Assembly: GCF_030463565.1 (NCBI RefSeq)
Contig: NC_134652.1
Location: 7,095,897-7,159,896 of the forward strand
From: Pelecanus crispus
Lineage: Eukaryota > Chordata > Aves > Pelecaniformes > Pelecanidae
DNA length: 64,000 bases
Direction: 5' to 3'
Shown here piece by piece: positions 13,901 through 24,945 of this stretch. The position numbers and the translations under genes are program-made. The stretch's first letter is position 1. Every line of letters begins with the position of its first letter. The notes under the pieces were generated by a model, which did no database searches, had not been told where the DNA came from, and worked only from the letters and a program-made list of their open reading frames with translations.

Positions 13901-16900
13901 TCAGGACCCCGCGGACCAACGAGCATTTTGGCCAGTCCACCTTCTACCAGCACAACCCCGAACCCGCAGCGCTCCCGGCAGCCCCCTCTCCTGGGATCCG
14001 GAGGGACGCGCAGTTCCGCCAGCAAACCGCGTTTGCCGGAAAATAAATTTGAGGTGTGCTCAGCTAGCAACAACGTGAGGCCGCGTCAGGGCCAAAAGTC
14101 TGCCGGGTGAGCGGAGCCGAGCGGGCTGCCGAGCAGGGAGGGACGCTGATGATTCGACAGTCGGAAGAAGCGCCTCGCCGCTCGGCGCTGACTCGATGCA
14201 TTCTGCGCCCGGCGCACGCCAGCTGCTCGGCACAGTCTCCCTGACGGAGGGAGCAGGCTGCGGGGGTAACCCGAGAGCTGACAGCCAGCCACCCCACCTA
14301 CAGGCACGGCTCCCACAGCTATAAAAAGGAGATTCACTCACTTCCAGCGCTGTCAGACTCCCCGCGGGAAGGGTCGGTGCTGGGAAGGGTTGAGGAGCTG
14401 GGTGGCCCAGCAGCACCTACAGATGCCCTGACAGGAGAAGGCTCTGGGCCACGCTTGCTCCGCTCCACCCGGGCATACAACAAACCTGCCCTAAGGGATT
14501 AGTTGCGGGCTCCTCTCCCTTGGCATTTGAGGGGTCTGCAATGTTTTGAACTGCTCCATCTGGGGATAAGCCCTTCAATCTCCCGCAGTAATCCACGGCA
14601 ATGAATCCTTGCCGAGGCTTCAACACGGACAGCGTCCCATTCCCCCCACCCTCCATGAACCCCCTCCCTCCTAGAAGTCCGACCCCAGGCTTCCCCTCCC
14701 TGTCTTCATTCTCAGCCCCCTGAGGCTGCCCTTCTTTTGAACCGTCTTAGCAACCTGAGGAATCCGCCGCTGCAACTTAAGCCCTGGTAAGAAATACAAA
14801 AGAAGCAGCCCAAAACCAAAGAAAAAGCAGGCTGGACTGCTTTTTCAAACCATTCAGTTTATATCTGAAGTGAAACTTTTGGCAAGTTTAATTTTTTTTT
14901 TTTTTTTTTAATAGAAACACTGGCCCCTCTAAGAACCACAGCATAAACTATACTCTCATAATCTGTCATTTATTCTTACAGCTTCAGACAACCTGTGCTG
15001 CCTCTGCGGCAAGTTAGCATTTCGAGTTAGTCCTTTGCTCCAGGCTTTTTTATTTCTCTGTAGTCAGGTCTGCTAACCACACAGGACTTTTTTTGTGTGT
15101 GCGTGTCTCTTAACAGTGCAGTCATATCGGAGCAGTCCTCAGTAAAGGAACAGATGCAGCATTCCTTTTTCCCCCCCCACTGTCAGTAGCTCTGAGGCAG
15201 ACCGATCACAGATTTAGGAAAGGTGCTCTCATCACAACCGCTCTTCCTGATCCACGTTGTTCTCTCCAACACTTAATGTTTAACTGTATAAACAGTTTCT
15301 TATGTTAGCCAGTTTGTATCCCCACATCCTCAACATTCCTTCTTCCTTCCTGTTCCCGTTCTCCCCACCGTTTCGTATGTCCATGAACATGCACAATCCG
15401 CGTGCTTCGAGACACCCTGTGCCGAGGCGTGACACCGCGGCACCACGACCAAAGAGGCCTCGGAGCCAGGCAGACAGCTGCAAGTGGTTCAGGCTCATTT
15501 TTAGTGAGGATCCAGCACAACAGCGAGCGCACGTGGATCCCAGTACCTCCATAGTCAGACTTTCGGCCAAGGCAGTTCTGTTTTGTGCAAGGGAGCCTAT
15601 GTTTCCAGCCTGGACAAACAGGTTCTGAAAGGCTTCAGGAGAAGCTCAGGTGTACCTGGGGACACTGTGGCAAGGGGGAGGAATGGAATCCAGCTCTGGC
15701 AAACTCTTGTGGTAATGCTACAGAGAAGAGATTTGTGGATTCCTTCTGAATGCTTTAATTCCTGTCTCACAGGACAGCCAGGCAGGAGACCAAAAATGGC
15801 CATTTTTTATTTGCCTTCTATCAAATACAGTTCTTGCTCCTTCTATTAACAAACACGTAATCTGAAAAAGCCCAGCGCTCACATTTAACATAAATCTGTA
15901 CAAAGAGATACGACCAGTAAATGAATGACAAGCCTTAGTCCATCATCCTTCCCAGTTTAAGTATAAAAAACAGGAACCCAACTCAGATTTCTGCATTAAA
16001 AAAAATGAAGTAAATTTCTCCTGCCCTCATCCAAGGGAACAAGAAGTTCTTTGACAACAGAATTGAGAGTAATTATAAGCAGCAGAATATCGATGAATTT
16101 GCCCCTAAGTAGCAGGACTGACAACGAGCACTGCAGGAATTCCAGCTGTGATCACAAGCTTATTTTGCACTGAAGAGACAGAATCCCCAAAAAGGAGGGA
16201 ACACAAAAATGCAAAAACCTCCCTCGAGCAGTTCAGAAATTTTGACAGCATTCCTGGCCTACACTTCAGGTAGCCTGAAACACCACCAGAAACTCAGACC
16301 CGATCCACCATTTCAGGAGGTGCTGAGCAAGAAGAAAGGAGTCATCATTGCCAGTCAAATGAGGAAAAAAAAAAAGCATCAAAAAAAAGCATCGCCGTGT
16401 TTTGAACAAGCTGCAAGTGGGACAGCCGAGCCATGCCAGGAGATCCGCTCAGAAGGAATGACAGCGCTCCCACCTCTCGGGACGAGGACATGCGTTTCTG
16501 TTGTGAGGCCATCACCATGATAAATAAAGGTGCAGCCAGCACAAGTTGTGCAACTGGAAAAAACACTTCATACCCCTACATCCTCCTCTTGGCTTCCCAT
16601 GGGAAGGGCACGGTCAGGAGTGACGCTAAAATCCTCAAACTTGCTCAGATTTTGAGTGAGTTCTGACACTGTGTGCCATTGGAATGAAAAAAGTGACAGC
16701 AGGAGGGAAAAAGCATAACCTTGCAACAAACCTCCCGGTACAGCTGTACTATCCATCCGGAGTGGATAATGGCATAACTCCTAATGTGCCCCAGGGACTG
16801 CTCAAGTGTTACTCCAGACTGAAACACAGAAACCTGCAGATTCAGTCGCTGCTGATGCTAGCAAACTGCCACTGAAGTCATCCAGATGGCTGTACCAATA

Positions 16901-19900
16901 GGATGAAATTCGGCAAAATATTCTGTATGCACGCTAGATTACTTGAATAGTTGTATCGAAATTGTAATCTCCCTTTTGAGACTGCTTGCATAATGAATTT
17001 TTCACTCCTCTTACACTAAAATGGTCTACAGAAAAAGAAGTTAAAAAGCAAGTTTTGCTGTCATCACACTCTTGCATTTTTCTTGACCTGTACTGATATT
17101 ATTTGTAGTACAGTAAATTCAGTTCTCTAAAGCATGTATGTACTATACGCACACGTAGCGCCTCTGTAGCCCTTGCAGAGCAGCAGTGCAAGTATTTAAA
17201 TTGTACTTGTTCTGTAAACATTATCTAGAAAAGGAACACAAATTTCACAAACATTACCCAGAGATGAAATATCTCTTACTGTATGCAAACAAAAGGTCTA
17301 CTGACTTCAGTACAGTTCTGAACTTTCAAGCTGCTGCTGTAAAGAGCATCATGCAAATAAAAGTATTCTGGTTGCTCAAATTGACTGAGAAAATGCCAGT
17401 ATGTGACAAAATCTGACTTGAGAGCACACTTCCCATGATTTTAAGCCTGGATCCTATGTATTTAGGAAGAAGGGAGTAGTATGATTCTGTTCTTTCACAA
17501 CAGTATACAACAATATAACTAAAATGAATGACTGGAATACAACAACCAAGTTTTCTTTGCACACGTACTCTAATTTTTATCAGAAATTGCCATGAATAAC
17601 CAAAAAAGCCAGTAGTACCTAATATTCAAATCGAAGAATGATGTACTAATTCTATTTATTTAAAAAAATATATAAAATGGTGTGTGTGTGTATATCTATG
17701 TCATGGAAAGGCAAAACTTTCACCATTAGAACTGGATCCCACACCTGCTCGTATTTTACTTTTGGCCAGACTTTTTTTTTTTCTTCTTCTCTGTTACACT
17801 AACTAGACAAATCAAAACTATTACACTAGCTTTGCTACTGATAGAAATCAGCATATCCAAGTATACCTTGTAACTTGATTAAAGTACTAAAAAGTTTCTC
17901 AACAGTGCTTTGTGTTTAAGCATATTAATAGCACAACATTACCACAAAGTATGATTCATTAATACTTCCCAGAGAAGTATACAAGTGAGAAGGCGGAAAG
18001 TGATTTGCTCTGAGCGCTGGCCCCTAACTTCCTAGTGGCCGTGCTTCAGCCACGGAAGATTTTTACATTCTCACTCTTTTACTCACAATTTGTGCTTAAA
18101 TATACACACTGAGCACATAGACATTTGAGCAAGATATCATTAGCTAATGACCGAAGGAAACCATGAATAAGCTCAGTCGCATGAGCTGTCTCAGTAGAAC
18201 TTCGTGTCGGTCACATCATGTAACCCATTTATACGCCAAGCTGCTTTTGATGTTTTACTTGTTAAATGCTGAGTTTTATTTCCTAACGTACACATGTGTA
18301 GGCAATAGGCCTTTTGTTCTCTCTTGTAATTATCATGCTGTATTATACAAGTATTACATTAACGAATGCTCTAAGCGGTGAAGCGCAATGATGTCATTAG
18401 AAATAAATAAACACTATTAAAAATTGAAGGAGAAATCTAATCCTAAGCTTTCCAGAACAGAGCGCCTTCCTGGAGCAAATATGTTGGCCATCTTGCAGAC
18501 CAATCTTGTTTCAGGATCGAAAACTGGTTTTGGTCACTAAGATGATTCTGTCTTAGGCTAAAACGCCTTGGCACAGACGTGACGACACTTGCCCTTTATG
18601 CCCGCAAGCAGAAGCTGGCCCGTGCACCGACAGCATCCACTGGGCCAAACCGAGCACGTTCAGAGAAAGAAGCAACGACTGCTCCGAAGAGCAGAACGCT
18701 CTCAGGAGAGAGCTGCTATCACCACCCATCCCGTCAGCTTTAATGGACCGGGTTAAAAAACCAGCCCTTTAGAGCGCTAACAGAAATATCCTTGTCAAGG
18801 GTGATGAGAATGACGTGCTTCATTCAGTTCTTTCTGTTCACTGCTTTCTGTAGTCATTTAAACTGCATTGCTAACTTACCCAAGAAGCAGGTGGTCAACC
18901 TGTCACCTTCCTGCCCTTAGCTGTGAGCCAGAAATTTCTAACAGGGAAGAAAGTACAAGCCTCAAGAATTGGCAAAACAGCGCCCCATGCAAAAGGAGAC
19001 TAAGTAGCTAACAATTGAAGAGGCGGCTGTGAATTTCACAGATTATAGTCAGGGTCGACATTCCCATCGAAATTTCACTTTGCACACAGCAGTCTTCTGA
19101 CTTCACTTCCTTGAACAGCAATTTTCCAACACTATAAGAACACTTGCTACACTGCACCCTATTTATTAATTATAAGGCTTTGCCATCAGCCATAAAAATG
19201 TACTTTCGTGTACCTGACCTACTGGGCAATGTTAGACAAGTCGCTTCACCACCCCATGTCTCATTTTCCTGTCTGTAAAACCAAGGAGGAGGGGGGAAGA
19301 AAAAAAAAAAAAAAAATCAAACTAACAGCTTCTGCAACTGCAATCAAATATGAAGATACAGCATTTTTTGTCTATAATTAAGTAAGGTAATTTGTGTGAA
19401 CAAGCCATTTCTTCTATTTTATATTTATATTTAGCTTGGCATTAAGAAAGGGCGTAGCTGCCACAGAAGAAGGTGGAGACGGAGCTCTACCTAGAGAGTG
19501 ATACTGTCTATATACCCCAAAGCGCGTTGCATTGTTACCTGCCTTATCATGGTTCAAGTGGGGAGAATTCTATTTTTGCCATGCGGTTATGGAACAGTCC
19601 TGCCTGTGTATATGTTGAAAGTGTTAAAAATATAACTCCTAGGTAAGAATGCTGCCACCTGGCACAGGTATTCTTCTTTTCTCCTTTAGATAAGGGGTAC
19701 GCTGTGTCAGGAGTTACACGGAACCACGCAAGACCTTCCTTGCTTTTCCTCTTCCATGATTGCCCAGACACAGCCGCATTATTTCCAGTGTCATTTCTTC
19801 ATGTTCCCTTCTCTTATGTCTGATTTGATCCACTCCTTGTTTTCAGATTAATTGGTGTCTTCATAAATTAACTCCCTGCTTACCGTGTTCTATCAAGGGG

Positions 19901-22900
19901 GGCTTTAAATAACTGCCCAAAGCAGCTCCAGGGAATCTGGACAAAGCCAGTACACAACCCTCCAAAAATCCCCTGCTGATAATTTTACCACTCCTATGTA
20001 TTATGCCTTTTATATACAGTACCTTTTAAATCCAGTAACTATTTTATTAACCTGACTGTGACAGAATGCACATCAGCAGAAGTAATGTAAAAAACCACCC
20101 CAGGTTAGAGAGACCTAAATTGCTACCTAGTCTTACATTCCCTTCCACTGATGCGAACCACTGCAAAAGACGCAGAGTTTCAGAGAAGCTGTATTGAACT
20201 TTCAATGTAATTTCTAATTTGGTCTACCAAGAATTTTTCAGTCAACTCGAACGTGAGAAGTCAGCGCTCAAAAATAAGTTCACTGCTAAAGAGATGGGAA
20301 TTGAGTGACTTAAGACTTATTTGGGGAAGCGGAGAGAAAAGAGATGCCACAGTCATGAAGGGTGAGGATGGAAACTTAGGTGTAGTTAGTTGTTCCCCAA
20401 ATACCAACGGCGTAGTTAGTTGTCCCCCAAATACCAACGAAGCCACCAGTAAGAGGGTAAGATGGCCGCTTCTTCCTTTGTTTAGGCCTGTGCAGTCATT
20501 GTTGCAACCAATAAATCTATCACTTTTATGAGTGCTCCCAGACTTTGTGGCTGGCTGGTACAGCTTTTATCTCAAACCTAAGGCATCAGTGAGCTATCGA
20601 TCATCGTAATATTAGTTCAGCGAAGCTCGGCACAGTCAATTCCTTTGGTCTATTTTTAGTTGCAGTATTTCCCATTGGGTTTACCGCATGTGAAAACAAC
20701 ATATGGAAGGGGCATCAATAAATACTTATACAAGCCTTGGTTTTGTTTTCTTCTTTAAGTGCAATCTATTTTTATCAACACTTTGGGGAATACCAAGTAA
20801 ACAATTTAACAGTATATGACAATCTTGCAGAAAGTATGCTGAGCTGTGATGGTGTAAGTTAACACAGAAAATACCAACACCAGATAAGCATAGGAAATCA
20901 GTAATTCTACCAAAGAAAAGGTAGGAAGAAGAGTGGCATTGCGAGTAAACACTTTTTTAGTAAAAGTATGCATATACATGCTTCATTATATTGATGGTAC
21001 CTTATTCTTTGAATGTCATACTATGATCTAATTAGACACCTGGAAGAAAATCATTAGTCTACCAACAGGCTTTGTTAATAAATGTTTTTCAGTCATTTGC
21101 AAAGTCATGGCTTGTTTCTCACTGGAGTATAGTAAGAGATTTTCTGTTCTTTCTCAGGCAGGTCTCCCTGCTCCAGCCTTATTCTGCAATGATTTCATAC
21201 AAGTGACAGAGCTAAACGCGCAGAGGAAGGACACCCATCCTTCACGTGGGTAAAAAAAGGCCAGACTAAATGAGAAAATGAGAGCCATCTGAACTGATGA
21301 ACGCATAGTTAAATACATAGTTAATACAATAGTTAATTAGAATATATAGTTAAATACAAAATCAAGGTCTGGTTCCGTTGATTTAAAATGGCTGTGTCAT
21401 GGGTTAAAATTTTAAAAGAGCCATTTCTCCCTTTACCTGATTATGTATCTGGTACACTTTACTAGCCAGCACAGTTACACTGATGTCAAGCCTAGAGTAC
21501 GTGAGAAGACCAAGACCAACCACTTGGCAAAAATGGGACTTCATTATCAATACTGTCTCAGCTATATTCCTCAGCTAAAAAAGCTCAGTTAGCTTTAGAC
21601 CTGTGCTCTGTTCATTGGCCACTTACAGTGCAATACCTCATTTCGTTGCCTAGGTCTCTTCAGAAAGGGAACAAATATTTAGAGAGAGAATATTGATACA
21701 TACAGTGTTAAGGGTTACTTAAAGACCATCAACAAACCCACTAATTGTGATCAACAAAATCGCTAGGGTCACTGGCTGATTTCAGTGGAAGCAAGGCAGT
21801 GGTAAGTCAGTGCAAGTTTGGTCTTTGTACAATTACCCTTGAAAAGATGAAGTCTGACACATATGGTCAGCTTTTGCAATCCTCTTATCACTTGCGAAAG
21901 TGAACCCCAAGTTCTCACTGGAGCTAGACTAACAATGAGGGAAATCAGGAAGCTGTTCACATCTAGTCTCTCTGCCAACATCTGTGATTTTGTCCTTCCT
22001 ACCTGTTTAGGTGTTGTTTTTTTTTTTTTTAAAAAAAAAACCAGTCTAATGCCTTCAAAAATCACTGCTGGATTTGAAATTCAATGTCAGTGGGTAATCT
22101 GTCTTCTTTGGCATTGTCTAGCTAAGAAAATATTATTTAGGAAGAAATACTTTCACTGGATCTGATTCTGAGGCTCTTTTGCTAAGTACTACCAGTTCTT
22201 GTGAAATACACTGGCACTTCACACTTTCAGAAGCTGTCCATTAATCCCAGCAGATACTCCTAACTCAAGGCTCTGATAAATGGCTGCATCAGATCACAGT
22301 TACACGCAACTTCCATCACCATAAACCGGAGGGTTTTTTTTCTTTTTCCTTTCAGCAGCATTAGAATGGAACTCCCCAAAATCAACAATTTTCCATATTC
22401 ATCTCTGGAAGCATTTCTCTCTCTCTCTCAATGAATGATCCCAAAGCATGCACACATTCCTGCTTATAGTGAACAGTAAGAGGTTTTCCCGTTTGGAAAA
22501 AAGTGTCTCCCACAAAAGCCGTTCAAAAGCAGGTGCAACGTTTTCTAGCTGTAATAACCCTTGCAGGCTGGCAGAAGAAGAGGCACTTTTCATTACCACA
22601 GATTTCACATCAGATAGGGGCGAAAATTGGTTTTGTTTCAGGCACCCACTCAGACAGAGTACTGACGCACCGGGGTACTTCAAATGCTCTTTTCACACAA
22701 TTAGCAAAAGCCGATTAAAAGTGACTTTTCTGTTAAACGGGTTAGTTTCAAGTGCTATTTCCGTAACAAAAGCCTTGGAGTAAACAGCGCACTTGTCTTC
22801 TCAAGTATGTTTTATGGTTACACAAAAAACACACTATTTATTATTTTTATTGCCGTAAGAGCCAGCGTTAACAGGTGCCTCGTTATACCAGGAAGACGGT

Positions 22901-24258
22901 GTCTCCAAAAAGCAGTTAAAGCACTTTTTCCTCTGCCAGTCTCAATATTCCTATCATCAAATTACATTTTTCTAAGACGTCTTTGTATTAGCACCAGAAT
23001 CGCGTCGTTTATTTACAGAGCAAATGAACCAGCCCTCAAGAAGCCGAAAAGGGGGTTAATTTGCGTCCCCTTCATTTCTCTGCAACACCAGGCTGCTCTG
23101 CTATTCAAGTTTTCTTTCAGTCACGGCCTGCACTCACGAAGTGGGCAGTTACTATTTTAAGAAACATTTAAGTTCTTAAAATAATAGCACTTATCGAGTG
23201 CTTTGATCCTCACGTTTCATCTAAGGCTACAGGAGGAAAAAAAGTTGCCACAGCTAGGGCCGAAGAGGCGTGGGGCAGCCAGCGGCTACCTCCCGGCTGC
23301 CGCATTTTGGGGACGCTCGGCAGGAACCCAACGGGGGGCGGCGGAGCCCCCTCCCCGGGGGCCGGCGGAGCCCCCTCCCCGGGCGGGCGGTGCTGCCCGG
23401 GCCGGGGGGAGGGGGGGGGGCAAGGAAACCCCGCGGGAATCCTCTTCCCCCCGGGCAACTTCGGTTGAAGTTTCCAGCACTTTCTGTCTCCAGCCATTGC
23501 GTTGCTCAAATACCAGCGCGGGTCGAAGGGCTGTATTCCCCAAAATCCAGGGAATTTGACCCGAAAGGGCCGCGACAACAATCACAAGGGCGCTCTCCTC
23601 CGCGCCTCGCCTTCCATGGACATATTTGGACTAAGACACGGCTTTCCTCGGAGCACGCTGAAGACAAAAGCGCACCAGACAGCTACCGAGAGAGTTTGTG
23701 ACTAAACAAAAGAAAAAAAAGGGAAAAAAAGAAGGAAAGCAAAACTTGACAAGTCCGGGCTGTGCTTCTTCTTTTTTTTTTTTTTTTTTTTTAAGGGCAG
23801 TCACTGTTTGGGCTGTTCGCAGCTGAAAAATAAATCAAGGTTGGCGTCTTCCCTGGCAGGGCGGGTGGACTTCACCAACTTTAAATAAACATTACAGGGC
23901 CGAGGTATCAAATGATTTTAAGGCACAAAAAAGGGCCCTGCAGTGCGTCAGGGACAAAAGGCAGCTCCTTCCCTCACTGCATCGCCACGCGCCGGGGGCA
24001 GCGCCCGCCCCCCCCCCCCAAAACCCCCCGGGACGGGACGGGACGCACGGACAGGGACAGGCGGACACGGGGGTGCCGCCGCCGTACCTGCGGGGCTGCC
24101 CGCAGGCGCGGGTCGCTCCAGGTGGTGGTGCGGCTGTTGTGATCCACGAAGAAGGGCCAGCCCGTCTGCGGGTCGATCTTGATCTCCCAGCCGGGGGGCA
24201 GCGGCTCGGCGCTGCCCTCCATCTGCGGCGGCGGCGGGGACTGCGCGGCGGCGCTCAT
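7190..24258 (-). CDS. BAG3: BAG3, BAG-family HSP70 co-chaperone (4 coding exons)
   Basis: BAG3 is a cytosolic nucleotide-exchange factor and scaffold. It links HSP70 to small heat-shock proteins and drives chaperone-assisted autophagy, notably in muscle. The coding segments, in transcript order, are 24258-24088, 12509-12153, 10001-9621 and 7963-7190. All junctions are phase 0 with GT-AG borders and give 560 codons, against 575 in human. Seen in the translation: a WW domain at about residues 20-54 (W24, W47, P50); two IPV motifs in a [10 protein letters not shown] context at 93-95 and 210-212, the known binding sites for small HSPs; a third IPIQV-type motif near 341-345; a proline-rich middle; and a BAG domain at about 403-482, closing with the helix [12 protein letters not shown]. 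No frameshift or stop interrupts it. The start was chosen because the ATG opens the MSAAAQSP N-terminus and sits in a GCC-ATG-A context. The proline equivalent to the human myopathy site P209 is present (P211). Confidence 0.97.
7964..9620 (-). other. BAG3: BAG3 intron 3
   Basis: The intron runs from donor GTACGT to acceptor TTGCTCACCAG. Nothing besides ordinary intronic sequence was recognised. Confidence 0.85.
9621..10001 (-). CDS. BAG3: BAG3 coding exon 3 (second IPV motif)
   Basis: The exon has 127 codons, residues 177-303, from PQSPGASDS to VVDRPQ. It carries the second [10 protein letters not shown] motif, the [11 protein letters not shown] block shared with mammalian BAG3, and an RAQSPFR segment that looks like a basic/serine phosphorylation site of the 14-3-3 type. 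The donor is CCCAG followed by GTACGT. Confidence 0.96.
10002..12152 (-). other. BAG3: BAG3 intron 2
   Basis: The intron runs from GTAACT to a TTTTCATGGCAG acceptor. It includes a moderately GC-rich stretch around 10.5-10.95 kb but no exon or repeat that could be identified. Confidence 0.85.
12153..12509 (-). CDS. BAG3: BAG3 coding exon 2 (first IPV motif)
   Basis: The exon has 119 codons, residues 58-176, between acceptor TTCTAG and donor GAG followed by GTAACT. It begins [14 protein letters not shown] and contains [11 protein letters not shown], the first small-HSP binding motif. The rest is a low-complexity segment rich in Pro, Gln and Ala, as in other BAG3 proteins. An internal ATG (M81) just before the IPV motif would give a WW-less form if an alternative first exon were used. 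Confidence 0.95.
13850..14420. promoter_or_regulatory. Intragenic CpG-rich block in BAG3 intron 1
   Basis: CpG dinucleotides are dense from about 13,880 to 14,300 (for example in GCGCCTCGCCGCTCGGCG around 14,170). The DNA on both sides is ordinary AT-rich intron. Its plus-strand edge carries a consensus TATA box at 14320-14328 (TATAAAAAG). This is the composition of an alternative or antisense promoter. No protein-coding continuation was recognised. Confidence 0.45.
14320..14328 (+). promoter_or_regulatory. TATA box, candidate antisense promoter
   Basis: TATAAAAAG is a full match to the TATA consensus and directly follows a CpG-rich block. Initiation would be expected near 14,350 on the plus strand, antisense to BAG3. 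A strong splice donor (CTG followed by GTAAGAA) lies at 14787, so a first exon of about 435 bases is possible. Confidence 0.35.
19299..19316. repeat. Poly(A) run
   Basis: A run of about 17 A follows GGGGGAAG. No recognisable retroelement body precedes it. Confidence 0.6.
20382..20441. repeat. 30-bp tandem duplication (2 copies)
   Basis: Two adjacent copies of a 30-bp unit beginning GTAGTTAGTTGT and containing CCCCAAATACCAACG differ at only a few positions. About 60 bases downstream, GCAACCAATAAATC contains an AATAAA. The surrounding 300 bases resemble a repeat-derived segment but could not be assigned to a family. Confidence 0.75.
21306..21357. repeat. AT-rich short tandem repeat (ATAGTTAA units)
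   Basis: Four imperfect copies of ATAGTTAA(A/T) spaced by 10-18 bases are visible. It looks like a small degenerate minisatellite in BAG3 intron 1. Confidence 0.6.
22017..22040. repeat. T14-A10 dyad
   Basis: A run of about 14 T is followed directly by 10 A, giving a self-complementary homopolymer palindrome. No function can be assigned. Confidence 0.7.
23341..23383. repeat. 24-bp GC-rich duplication
   Basis: The segment GCGGAGCCCCCTCCCCGGG occurs at 23341 and again at 23365, a period of 24 bp. It belongs to the flank of the BAG3 CpG island. ORFs running through it on both strands are compositional. Confidence 0.75.
23772..23792. repeat. Poly(T) run (T21)
   Basis: An uninterrupted T run of 21 bases lies in BAG3 intron 1, about 300 bases from exon 1. 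No retroelement could be recognised next to it. Confidence 0.75.
24088..24258 (-). CDS. BAG3: BAG3 coding exon 1 (WW domain)
   Basis: The exon contains 57 codons from the start ATG (24258-24256) to the donor, CCGCAG followed by GTACGG. It encodes essentially the whole WW domain, with PLPPGWEI at its start and TTTWSDPR at its end. It ends in phase 0. Confidence 0.96.
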
Positions 24259-24376
24259 GGCGGGGCGGGCCGGGCCGAGCCGAGCCGGGCCCTGCCGTGT
24301 GCCCAGTGCCGGGCGGGGGCGCCGGACCGGCGGCTTTATCCGCCGCGGGGCGGGGGGGGGCGGCGGCGCGGGGCTG

Positions 24377-24389
24377 GAAGTGTCTGGAA
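24377..24389 (-). promoter_or_regulatory. Three-unit heat-shock element
   Basis: On the plus strand this reads GAA-gt-GTC-tg-GAA: three alternating HSF units with one mismatch (GTC for TTC). It lies about 40 bases upstream of the TATA-like element, a usual position for an HSF1 site. Confidence 0.5.
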
Positions 24390-24468
24390 ACGGCGGCGCT
24401 GGGGGAGGGACGAGGGGAGGGAGGCGGAGGAGGAGGAGGCGGAGGGAGGCGGAGGAGCTGGCCGGCTG

Positions 24469-24476
24469 GAAACTTC
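24469..24476 (-). promoter_or_regulatory. Two-unit heat-shock element
   Basis: GAAACTTC is a perfect nGAAnnTTCn pair. It lies about 130 bases upstream of the TATA-like element. A third unit is not clearly preserved. Confidence 0.45.
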
Positions 24477-24707
24477 TGGTTGTCTCCAGCACGGCTGGGT
24501 TACCGGACGCGTCTCCCCGGGGCCCGGCAGCCGCAGCCGCGGGCGGGGACGGGCGGCGCGGTGCCCGGTGCCCGGTGCAGGCCGGCTCCGCGGGGCAGCG
24601 CTCGGGCAGGCTCCGCGAAGAGGCGCCGGAGGAAGGGCCGCGGGAACGCGCTGCTGCCCCGCCCCGCCCGCTGCCGCCTGCGGCTCCGCGTCGGGCGAGG
24701 CGTGTGC

Positions 24708-24945
24708 GTGGAGAGCCCAGCGCCCGCCCGCCCGCACGCAGCTCGGGGCCCGGCCGTGGAGAGCCCAGCGCCCGCCCGCCCGCACGCAGCTCGGGGCCCG
24801 CCCGTGGAGAGCCCAGCGCCCGCCCGCCCGCACGCAGCTCGGGGCCCGCCCGCACACGGCCCGGGGCCCGCCCGCACGCAGCTCGGGGCCCGCCCGCACA
24901 CAGCCCGGGGCCCGGCCGTGGAGAGCCCAGCGCCCGCCCGCCCAT
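24708..24945. repeat. 48-bp GC-rich minisatellite upstream of BAG3
   Basis: Three copies of a 48-bp unit start at 24708, 24756 and 24804 (GTGGAGAGCCCAGCGCCCGC onward). Three shorter 22-bp copies follow (24852-24917, of the type GCACRCRGCYCGGGGCCCGS). A partial fourth long unit starts at 24918. The 48-bp unit is itself 26 + 22 bp, so the array has a two-level structure. Several long ORFs on both strands (up to 344 codons) run through it only because it lacks stops. Confidence 0.9.

Larger units (their letters stand above)
12510..24087 (-). other. BAG3: BAG3 intron 1 (11.6 kb)
   Basis: The intron runs from donor GTACGG to acceptor TTTTTAACTTCTAG. It holds the 3' part of the promoter CpG island (to about 23.2 kb, including a 24-bp GC-rich duplication at 23341-23383), T21 at 23772-23792, a 30-bp tandem duplication at 20382-20441, an AT-rich tandem block near 21306, and an isolated CpG-rich block with TATA box at 13.85-14.42 kb (all listed separately). 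No recognised coding exon lies inside. The ORFs here are short or lie in GC-rich sequence. Confidence 0.85.
24259..24700 (-). promoter_or_regulatory. BAG3: BAG3 5'UTR and promoter (CpG island, heat-shock elements)
   Basis: The DNA directly upstream of the BAG3 ATG is extremely GC/CpG-rich. A GGATAAAG sequence on the minus strand (24340-24334 core) is a plausible TATA-like element, which would put initiation near 24,305. Upstream of it lie two matches to heat-shock elements (24377-24389 and 24469-24476). BAG3 is an established HSF1 target, so these are credible. The start site itself is inferred. Confidence 0.65.

Noticed and set aside
13796-14416. Protein-coding gene in the intronic CpG block (ORFs of 72-118 codons)
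   Set aside because: The ORFs are low-complexity, overlap in several frames and some lack a true ATG. Only a non-coding promoter or first exon is plausible.
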